Positions 1-5,437 of a stretch of DNA of 10,294 nucleotides are shown here, piece after piece (position 1 is the first letter of the stretch; each line of letters begins with the position of its first letter). Source of the stretch: Ruminococcus sp. UBA3280 (GTDB lineage Bacteria; Bacillota; Clostridia; Oscillospirales; Ruminococcaceae); assembly GCA_002362175.1 (NCBI GenBank), contig DETU01000032.1:1-10294 (forward strand). The letters are read 5' to 3'. Below the pieces are notes generated by a model. It worked only from the letters and a program-made list of their open reading frames with translations, was not told the DNA's origin and did not search any database. Both the position numbers and the translations under genes were made by a program.

Positions 1-48
1 ATTAATAATTATTAGTATTATATTATCAATATATTTATATTGCTGGTC

Positions 49-66
49 GGGAGGTTTTCCCCTCCC
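49..66. repeat. Short G/C-rich hairpin near the left edge
   Basis: GGGAGG (49-54) and CCTCCC (61-66) form a 6-bp perfect inverted repeat with a 6-base loop in otherwise A/T-rich DNA. No T-run follows on either strand, so it is not a convincing intrinsic terminator. It may be the end of a transcription unit lying to the left of the window. Confidence 0.35.
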
Positions 67-70
67 ATTA

Positions 71-85
71 TGTAAAATGTTTACA
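71..85. promoter_or_regulatory. Palindrome TGTAAA-atg-TTTACA, operator-like
   Basis: A perfect 6-bp inverted repeat with a 3-bp spacer has the size and symmetry of a small repressor operator. No recognisable gene starts directly after it. An AAGGAG-like sequence follows at about 117-122 with no good start codon at a usable distance. Function is unassigned. Confidence 0.2.
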
Positions 86-156
86 TTTATGTTGTATTGT
101 GTTTACTTTTTACCGTAAGGAGATTAATATAGCTCTTTTGAATGACCTAAAAAACA

Positions 157-183
157 TGAAACTATATGAAAATTATAGTTTCA
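157..183. repeat. 10-bp perfect inverted repeat TGAAACTATA/TATAGTTTCA
   Basis: TGAAACTATA (157-166) is the exact reverse complement of TATAGTTTCA (174-183), with a 7-base loop. It contains the same TTTCA/TGAAA core as the other motifs between here and position 314. It could be a protein-binding site or a weak hairpin, and no T-run follows it. Confidence 0.5.
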
Positions 184-314
184 AATCGAGTTTCAAAGCT
201 GTTTGAATAAGATTTCAAAAAGGAGCCGTCATATTACAAACGGCTATATAAAGCCATTTTATGCTTGAAACTTAATTCACTTTGAAACTTATTGTAATAT
301 ATTATGATTTCAAG
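178..314. repeat. Cluster of GTTTCAAA-like motifs in both orientations
   Basis: GTTTCAAA occurs at 178-185 and 190-197, ATTTCAAA at 212-219, TTGAAAC at 265-271, TTTGAAAC at 281-288 and ATTTCAAG at 307-314. Three copies read forward and two read in reverse, followed by a variant at the helicase-remnant stop codon. This density in about 140 bases exceeds what I would expect from A/T richness alone. It resembles an array of binding sites for a DNA-binding protein. Confidence 0.45.
217..245 (-). terminator. Probable terminator after the helicase remnant
   Basis: On the minus strand AGCCGT, a 10-base loop and ACGGCT (arms at 240-245 and 224-229) are followed by CCTTTTTG, with T5 at 217-221. It lies about 65 bases beyond the stop codon of the minus-strand helicase remnant, a sensible place for its terminator. 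The stem is only 6 bp, so strength is uncertain. Confidence 0.45.
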
Positions 315-1542
315 ATGATGTATTTTTAGTTTTGGGTATCACGCTCAGCTTTTTAGTTTCCGTACCAGAATCTTTTGATTCAATCTCTATACGGTATGGA
401 AGTTCCATTTCTTCGATAAAACTGTTGAACTTACCTGCTGATACAGTACGCTTACGATTTTTCCATTGTCTGTCAAAATTTTCTCTCTTTAACTCTTTAT
501 AAATCCTATTAAACTCCGCTGTGAAGTCCGGTATCAGATTATACTCTCCGTTGATACATTTGTCAACAATCGGATTATTTACATAACGTTTAAGAAGTGC
601 TTGCAAAACCTCCTTAGTTCGTTGTTGTGCGTCTTTCTGACTGTCTCTGTAATTTTCCATGACCGAATCCATTTTATCCGAGATATTCAATCCTTTTAGC
701 AGTACAGATACATAGGCTGTATCTGACTCATACTGATAATGCCGGAGAGTGTAGAGATAGAACATTGCATCATAATGTACTTTTGACCATGCAAGAGTAC
801 TGAATACAGGAACTAAATTATTAAACTGTGTCGGCATTACATACATAAAACTAAAACTATCAGGAATCAGTTGATTCCAAACAGCAGCAATCCCAGATAA
901 ATTTGAATTTCTTTCATGTAAAGAAGATAATATTTTTTCCACACACCTTCTGAATCGTTTCTTTATATCACTTTGAGACGAAAGTGGAAAATATACATTC
1001 AGTTCGTTTTCTGAATCTGTCATTCGTTTTCTGCCTATCAGCTGCTTAATCACAGGCATAGTTACCACTGGAAGAACAACATTTTTGAGTTCTGAATCTT
1101 TTATATTTACTCCGTTGTAAATTACTGTAGTTGCAATCAGCACTTTTACTGACACTTTTTCCTAAGTCAGCAGTTCCTCATAAAACTCAGAAGCTTCTTT
1201 ATTCTTATTTTCTGCATGAATGAATACAGCAGTATTTTCACCATATCTGCTTTTCAACATTGCCTTAAGTTCTTCGCCTTGTGCGATGGTATTGACAAAT
1301 ATCAGCCATTTGTCAGTACTTTCTGCAATCTTTGGCATAAGGTCTGCATAATCATTATAGACTAACGGATTAATATATGAATAATCTGTAGATATTACAA
1401 GAATACTGTTTAATTCTCGTTTATAGTTCCCGTTATTAATAATTCGATTATCTCTATCCCAAAATTGTTCATTAATAGACTTCTCTTTTATTCTATGAAG
1501 ATAGCTAATCTGTTCTTTATTTCTTCTAAGGGATATGTACGA
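310..1542 (-). pseudogene. SF2 helicase remnant, C-terminal half, with internal TAG
   Basis: This is the C-terminal half of a DEAD/DEAH-type helicase homologous to the better preserved copy at 7031-9154. One minus-strand frame is open from 1542 to 310 apart from a single TAG at 1162-1164. Upstream of that stop, the residues STDKWLIFVNTIAQGEE match EKWLIFVKSIDEGA of the other copy. Downstream, VLIATTVIYNG (motif V) and KQLIGRKRM (motif VI) match closely. Everything before the end of motif III is missing: no Walker A, no DEAH. The frame closes at another TAG at 1543-1545, where the plus-strand ATPase fragment begins. The part after the stop could start at GTG 1155 as 281 residues, but it has no ribosome binding site and only half of a helicase core. 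It extends further at the C-terminus than the other annotated copy, ending in a basic segment. I regard it as a non-functional relic. Confidence 0.88.
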
Positions 1543-2050
1543 CTACAGACAAAGTTCTGATACACACACTCTATTTGCCGTTGTTGACGAAATTCAGAAT
1601 CTCGTAAAAAAAGATTCAAATGCCATAATTCAGATTCTTTCACAAAGTCGTGAAAAGAAAATCGGTCTTATACTTTCGACTCAATCATTCAAAACAATTC
1701 CTGCTAAATTTAGAAGTATGTTTCTGCAAACAAGCATCAGCATTTTCTTCCAGCCGGAACTTACATCAATTGATATGATTACTAAGCTTATTCGCTCAGA
1801 TAATTCAATTGCAAAAGTATCTTCCATTCTTAAAAAGCTTGGAAAAGGTGAATTTCTTGTGTATGGTATGATTGAAACTTCAAAAGGAGTCATTTCGTCT
1901 GATAGTTTAATATATGTTTCGGCTAATCCATCGTCAATAGCGGAACTTGAACCAATTGAATCTCAAACAACATTACAATCAAGCAATTATAGTACCAATA
2001 TTGCTGATATTTCATTTACAATTAATTTTAAATCCTGCTCTCCTGTTTAA
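1505..2050 (+). pseudogene. HerA/FtsK-type ATPase, C-terminal fragment
   Basis: The frame is open from 1505, with a first ATG at 1535, but no ribosome binding site precedes it and the protein begins just before a Walker B strand: LFAVVDEIQNL, with acidic pair D18-E19 counted from that ATG. It is followed by SQSREKKIGLILSTQSF, the R-x-x-x-x-GL-h-h-h-x-TQ pattern of HerA/FtsK/DptH-like hexameric ATPases, where the TQ acts as a sensor. The Walker A half is absent, so ATP binding is not possible in this fragment. Full-length relatives are DNA-translocating motors, many of them in DNA repair, defence or conjugation loci. The exact subfamily cannot be settled by eye; HerA-like (DUF87) or DptH-like fits best. 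The C-terminus looks natural because the stop sits in the loop of a good terminator. The 5' break coincides with the helicase-remnant break. Confidence 0.65.
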
Positions 2051-2066
2051 TTAGGAGAGCTTTTTT
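2037..2066 (+). terminator. Intrinsic terminator of the ATPase fragment
   Basis: GCTCTCCT (2037-2044) and AGGAGAGC (2053-2060) form an 8-bp stem with an 8-base loop, followed by T6. The TAA stop codon of the ATPase fragment (2048-2050) lies inside the loop. Confidence 0.85.
2053..2065 (+). repeat. Left copy of 13-bp repeat AGGAGAGCTTTTT
   Basis: This 13-mer is repeated exactly and in the same orientation at 6858-6870, directly after the integrase gene. The two copies bracket the cassette that carries DUF960, amidoligase, amidotransferase and both recombinases. It could be an attachment-site core. However, both copies are also arms of intrinsic terminators, so independent origin is possible. 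Confidence 0.4.
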
Positions 2067-2097
2067 GTTATTCTTTTTAATTTCAGTTATATATCAT
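2065..2097 (+). promoter_or_regulatory. Possible promoter for the DUF960-amidoligase operon
   Basis: TTGTTA (2065-2070) is 17 bases from TATATA (2088-2093), and TATCAT (2092-2097) is an alternative -10. Matches to the sigma-A consensus are only moderate. The position, right after a terminator and ahead of the leader, suits a promoter. Confidence 0.3.
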
Positions 2098-2107
2098 AAA
2101 AGTGAAT

Positions 2108-2190
2108 CTATGCCAGGTACTGATTTTACGAAAATGGTGTGACCGCATAGGTTGACCGCCTTCGGGCGGAACATAGGAACACAATCAGAC
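2108..2190 (+). promoter_or_regulatory. Structured 5' leader RNA with UUCG hairpin
   Basis: CTATGC (2108-2113) pairs with GCATAG (2145-2150), enclosing GGT/ACC (2116-2118 with 2142-2144) and ATTTT/AAAAT (2123-2127 with 2131-2135). This gives one long interrupted stem. A second hairpin, CCGCC (2156-2160), TTCG and GGCGG (2165-2169), follows. A second CATAG at 2172-2176 can compete for CTATG 2108-2112, so two exclusive folds are possible just before the Shine-Dalgarno at 2191. I do not recognise a known riboswitch class. The pairing is seen in the sequence; a regulatory role is inference. Confidence 0.45.
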
Positions 2191-2204
2191 AGGAGGTGAA
2201 AACA

Positions 2205-2489
2205 ATGTTCAACAACCAACGTTATCTTACAAGAGGTGCAGCAGACGAAATCCCGCTTGAATTGCAGTTCTTTATGTGGGAATGTGTGGACAGAATGCCC
2301 GAACCGAAAGATTATTTTCAGGTTTTTGAACTGAGCAATTTAAGTGGTATGCAGAGAATTGTTCATTTCAGCGAACAGCCCGAATACAGAATGAACTATT
2401 TTATTCCAACAAACAAAGCTGTAACTGCAAAAATCTACATCATTGACAGCAATGAATACAGCACCATGTTACTTGCATCTGAATATTAA
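2205..2489 (+). CDS. DUF960 family protein
   Basis: This small 94-residue protein fits the DUF960 family, widespread in Bacillota and often on mobile elements, with no known biochemical role. It shows MFNNQRYLTRG at the start, the IPLELQ segment, a W-x-x-x-D core, FQVFEL, and the terminal block AKIYIIDSNEYSTMLLASEY, all family hallmarks as I recall them. I chose ATG 2205 because AGGAGGTG at 2191-2198 lies 6 bases ahead. An in-frame GTG at 2196 is part of that ribosome binding site. There is no signal peptide or membrane segment, so it should be cytoplasmic. It is the first gene of the cassette, preceded by a structured leader and followed by a strong hairpin with a T-run before the amidoligase. 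Confidence 0.85.
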   Translation: MFNNQRYLTRGAADEIPLELQFFMWECVDRMPEPKDYFQVFELSNLSGMQRIVHFSEQPEYRMNYFIPTNKAVTAKIYIIDSNEYSTMLLASEY

Positions 2490-2502
2490 ACCACATGACA
2501 AA

Positions 2503-2540
2503 GCCCTCCCGATTAATTTCGGGAGGGCAATTTTTATTTT
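2503..2540 (+). terminator. Strong terminator or attenuator between DUF960 and amidoligase
   Basis: GCCCTCCCGA (2503-2512) pairs perfectly with TCGGGAGGGC (2519-2528), a 10-bp stem with a 6-base loop, followed by AATTTTTATTTT. It ends only about 3 bases before the amidoligase ribosome binding site (GGAGGA near 2543). No separate promoter fits between them, so the downstream genes depend on read-through or on a promoter I cannot see. Confidence 0.85.
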
Positions 2541-2555
2541 ACGGAGGAAATCAAA

Positions 2556-3647
2556 ATGGAAGAAGAAAAAATTTACTGCTCCCACTGCGGAGATGTAATC
2601 GAAGACGACGACTACGACACAATCTACGGCGAGCCAATCTGTCAGGACTGTGTTGACAGATACACAACTGTCTGCGACCGCTGTAACGAAATTGTCTGGG
2701 ACGACGATGTTTACAGCGATGAGGATATATGCTTATGCAGTCATTGCTATGATAACTACTACACTCGCTGTGAGGAGTGCGACATCATAGTCCACAACGA
2801 CGACACTTATGAATACGACGATTGCTATTACTGCTATGAATGCTATCAGAAAATCCGCAGAAACGCATCAATCCATGAATACGGCTACAAACCTACTCCT
2901 ATATTTTATGGAGATTCAAACCGCTATTTTGGTGTAGAACTTGAAATCGACGGAGCAGGCAAAGATGATGACTATGCAGAAGAAATCCTTGACATTGCCA
3001 ACGAAGAAGATGACCACATCTACATAAAAACTGACGGTTCACTTGATGACGGAATGGAGATTGTAACGCACCCGATGTCACTTGAATATCACAAAGATTT
3101 CTGTTGGGACAGAGTTATGAAAAAGGCAGTATATCTTGGCTATCGCTCTCATCAGACAAGCACCTGTGGACTTCATATCCATGTAAACAGGGATTCGCTT
3201 GCATCTGACCGTGATGAACAGGACGAAGTTATCAGCCGTATACTTTACTTTGTGGAACACCACTGGAACGAAATACTGAAATTCAGCCGAAGAACAGAGT
3301 ACAATATGAACCGCTGGGCAGCACGCTACGGTTACGAAAATTCCCCAAAAGCAATCATGGACAAAGCTAAGAAAAATTATGGTCGTTATGTTGCTGTAAA
3401 TCTCTGCAACTATCACACTATTGAATTTCGTCTTTTCAGGGGTACGCTTAAATACAACACCCTTATCGCAACTTTGGAGCTGGTAAATAAAGTCTGTGAA
3501 CTTGCTGTTCTGATGGACGATGACGGAATATCAAAAATTTCGTGGTCTGAATTTGTTGCAGGAATTACTGAACCTGAACTCATTCAGTATCTCAAAGAAC
3601 GCAGTCTTTACATCAACGAAAAAGTTGAAGAAACGGAGGAATTTTAA
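2556..3647 (+). CDS. Amidoligase with N-terminal triple zinc-knuckle array
   Basis: Residues about 120-330 fit the Amidoligase_2 family (PF12224), glutamine-synthetase-fold COOH-NH2 ligases that use ATP to join an amine to a carboxylate. Visible motifs are GVELEI (126-131), TDGSL (159-163), GMEIVTHP (166-173), CGLHIHV (204-210) and FRLFRGT (291-297). These match the family's acidic metal-binding and HxH/R core. Residues 8-96 hold six CxxC pairs arranged as three units, C8/C11-C29/C32, C40/C43-C61/C64 and C72/C75-C93/C96. Each has exactly 17 residues between pairs and a 32-residue period, probably three structural zinc sites that bind protein or nucleic acid. ATG 2556 follows GGAGGA at good spacing. 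The stop is 2 bp from the next gene, a glutamine amidotransferase, suggesting a joint reaction. The substrate is unknown. The protein is rich in Asp and Glu, with no export signal. Confidence 0.85.
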   Translation: MEEEKIYCSHCGDVIEDDDYDTIYGEPICQDCVDRYTTVCDRCNEIVWDDDVYSDEDICLCSHCYDNYYTRCEECDIIVHNDDTYEYDDCYYCYECYQKIRRNASIHEYGYKPTPIFYGDSNRYFGVELEIDGAGKDDDYAEEILDIANEEDDHIYIKTDGSLDDGMEIVTHPMSLEYHKDFCWDRVMKKAVYLGYRSHQTSTCGLHIHVNRDSLASDRDEQDEVISRILYFVEHHWNEILKFSRRTEYNMNRWAARYGYENSPKAIMDKAKKNYGRYVAVNLCNYHTIEFRLFRGTLKYNTLIATLELVNKVCELAVLMDDDGISKISWSEFVAGITEPELIQYLKERSLYINEKVEETEEF

Positions 3648-3649
3648 TC

Positions 3650-4624
3650 ATGTGTGCATTATTTGGCTGGCTTGACTACAAGCATATCGTACCCTATAAA
3701 GTCATGAAGAAACTTACGCAGGCACTCGCAAACGCTGCGGAAGAACGTGGTACAGATGCTTCCGGCATCTCATATATCAAGGACGGCAAAGTTGTTATCT
3801 TCAAACGTCCGAAACCTGCCCACAAGGTGAGATTCAATATCCCTGAAAATACTGTTGCTGTTATGGGACATACCCGTCTGACCACTCAGGGAAATCAGAA
3901 ATTCAATCAGAATAATCACCCATTCTATGGTCATGCTAATAAGAATTTTGCGTTTGCACATAACGGCGTACTGTACAACGACAAAGAACTTCGCAAGACA
4001 AAAAATTTGCCTGTCACTCATATTGAAACCGACAGCTATGTTGCTGTACAGCTTATCGAACAGCATGGCACGCTTGATTTTGACAGTCTGAAAAATATGG
4101 CTGAAACTGTACAGGGCAACTTCACTTTCACCATACTTGATGAAGATAATTGTCTGTATATCGTCAAAGGCAGTAACCCTATGTACCTGCTCCACTTCGA
4201 AACGCTCGGACTTTATATTTACGCTTCAACAGAATCAATCATGAAGAATGCCCTGAAAAAAGTAGGATTGCATAAATTTCTGTACACAAAAATTGAAACA
4301 ACTCACGGCGACATTATTAAAATTGACAGCAATGGTTTTTTTAGTCGTTCCGAATTTGAGGATAAAGATGATTTCAGATACACTTCTTGGTTGAGATACT
4401 CCTATGATGACTTCGAGAACGATTACTACACACAGCATGAACAGCTTCTTCTGGATATGTGCAACTGCTATGGCATTGACGAAGATGATGTAATGATGCT
4501 CCTTGAATATGGCTATACAGCAGACGAAATCGAAGATATGCTTTGTGATTATTCGCTTATTACCGATACTATCAGAGCTGTTAAAGGCGAGGAAGATTAC
4601 GATGATTTTCTTTGCGAAATATAA
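3650..4624 (+). CDS. Class II glutamine amidotransferase
   Basis: This 324-residue protein has an Ntn-type (class II) glutaminase domain that hydrolyses glutamine to release ammonia. Cys2 is directly after the initiator Met and becomes the nucleophile on processing. Other family motifs are EERGTDASGI (31-40), GHTRLTTQG (73-81, glutamine-carboxylate Arg76), HNG (104-106, oxyanion hole) and ETDSY (126-130). The core ends near 235. A further 90 or so residues are acidic and helical, with no partner domain such as an asparagine synthetase or phosphoribosyltransferase. The missing synthetase partner is probably the amidoligase encoded 2 bp upstream. The ribosome binding site (CGGAGGA) lies inside the end of that gene, so translation is likely coupled. 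The protein should be cytoplasmic. Whether ammonia is passed to the amidoligase, or the enzyme transfers glutamyl groups, cannot be read from the sequence. Confidence 0.88.
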   Translation: MCALFGWLDYKHIVPYKVMKKLTQALANAAEERGTDASGISYIKDGKVVIFKRPKPAHKVRFNIPENTVAVMGHTRLTTQGNQKFNQNNHPFYGHANKNFAFAHNGVLYNDKELRKTKNLPVTHIETDSYVAVQLIEQHGTLDFDSLKNMAETVQGNFTFTILDEDNCLYIVKGSNPMYLLHFETLGLYIYASTESIMKNALKKVGLHKFLYTKIETTHGDIIKIDSNGFFSRSEFEDKDDFRYTSWLRYSYDDFENDYYTQHEQLLLDMCNCYGIDEDDVMMLLEYGYTADEIEDMLCDYSLITDTIRAVKGEEDYDDFLCEI

Positions 4625-4635
4625 ATGAAATTTAA

Positions 4636-4676
4636 AACCGTCTGAAAAAGTGTACTTTTCTGGACGGTTATTTTTT
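4636..4676 (+). terminator. Terminator after the amidotransferase gene
   Basis: AACCGTC (4636-4642) pairs with GACGGTT (4663-4669). An inner AAAAG/CTTTT stem (4646-4650 with 4655-4659) sits around a TGTA loop, and T6 follows at 4671-4676. It closes the DUF960-amidoligase-amidotransferase unit. Confidence 0.8.
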
Positions 4677-4688
4677 GCTTGATTTTAA

Positions 4689-4749
4689 GTCTGAAAAAGT
4701 CCATTTTTGACTTTCTGTACGTCTGATAAGTGCAGGGACTTTTTCAGAC
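4689..4749 (+). repeat. 14-bp inverted repeat and GTCTGAAAAAGT copies before the recombinase gene
   Basis: GTCTGAAAAAGTCC (4689-4702) is the exact reverse complement of GGACTTTTTCAGAC (4736-4749), with 33 bases between. The same core also reads GTCTGAAAAAGT at 4640-4651 and GTCTGATAAGT at 4721-4731. There are thus three direct copies and one inverted copy within 110 bases. The right arm ends about 8 bases before the recombinase Shine-Dalgarno. It could be a resolvase binding site, an autoregulatory operator, or a hairpin that hides or attenuates the next gene. Confidence 0.6.
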
Positions 4750-4768
4750 ATTTTTAGGAGGAATTTTT

Positions 4769-5389
4769 ATGGACAACAGAATTTACGGATATGCAAGAGT
4801 TTCTACCCGTGAACAGAATGAGGACAGACAGATTGAAGCCCTGACAAAATTTGGTGTGCCATTTGAAAATATTATCGTAGACAAATGCTCTGGAAAAGAT
4901 ACGGAACGTGAGGGTTATCAATATTTGAAACGTCAGATTTTAAGAAATGGCGATACTCTCGTTATCAAAGAACTTGACCGCCTTAGCCGTAACAAAAATG
5001 ACATAAAACATGAACTGGAATACTTTAAAGATGCAGGAGTTCATATTAAAATTCTGGATATTCCGACTACTCTTACAGACTTTCCCACAGAGCAGATGTG
5101 GGTTATGGATATGATTAACGCTATCCTTATTGAAGTGCTGGGGAGTATTGCTGAAAACGAGCGTAACAAAATCCGTTCCCGACAGCGTGAGGGCATTACT
5201 TTGGCTAAAAAGAAGAATGTTAGATTTGGCAGACCCGAACACCCGAAACCGAATAACTGGGATTCTGTTATGCTCCGTGTAGCTTCTGGTGCAATACGTC
5301 CCATAGATGCCATGAAAGAATTAGGCATCACTCGCTCCCGATACTATTACCTATGTGAACGCTATGATTTCAAAAGATGTTCAAAATAA
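4769..5389 (+). CDS. Small serine recombinase (resolvase/invertase family)
   Basis: This 206-residue protein has the N-terminal catalytic domain of small serine recombinases. It shows YGYARVSTREQNEDRQ with nucleophile Ser12 and Arg10, then KELDRLSRN with Arg71 and Arg74 of the active site. A long E helix (about 112-140) precedes GRP, and a C-terminal helix-turn-helix spans about 175-197. Its length matches gamma-delta/Tn3-type resolvases rather than large phage integrases. I chose ATG 4769 because it follows AGGAGG at good spacing and starts directly at the conserved strand. A GTG at 4730 would run through the inverted repeat. It likely resolves cointegrates or inverts a segment at sites near its own promoter. 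The C-terminus contains no obvious zinc domain. It precedes the tyrosine integrase by 48 bp and may share its transcript. Confidence 0.92.
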   Translation: MDNRIYGYARVSTREQNEDRQIEALTKFGVPFENIIVDKCSGKDTEREGYQYLKRQILRNGDTLVIKELDRLSRNKNDIKHELEYFKDAGVHIKILDIPTTLTDFPTEQMWVMDMINAILIEVLGSIAENERNKIRSRQREGITLAKKKNVRFGRPEHPKPNNWDSVMLRVASGAIRPIDAMKELGITRSRYYYLCERYDFKRCSK

Positions 5390-5437
5390 CACAAAACTGA
5401 ACGATTATGTAAAATATTTATCAGGAGGTATATCTAT

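Noticed and set aside
72..208. Open frame encoding a short peptide ending KSSFKAV
   Set aside because: It has no start codon at a proper distance from the AAGGAG near 117-122, no recognisable motif, and overlaps the inverted-repeat array.
1162..1164. TAG reassigned to an amino acid, as in some phages
   Set aside because: The nonsense codons occur only in genes that are otherwise truncated, one is TGA rather than TAG, and the intact cassette genes have no internal TAG or TGA.
2136..2170. Fluoride riboswitch suggested by the UUCG hairpin and nearby GGTG
   Set aside because: The conserved core and pseudoknot sequences of that class are absent, and no fluoride exporter follows.
2196..2204. GTG start for the DUF960 protein
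   Set aside because: This GTG is part of the AGGAGGTG ribosome binding site; ATG 2205 is at ideal spacing and gives the family N-terminus MFNN.
4730..4768. GTG start extending the serine recombinase by 13 residues
   Set aside because: It would translate the inverted repeat and lacks a ribosome binding site; ATG 4769 follows AGGAGG and starts at the conserved strand.
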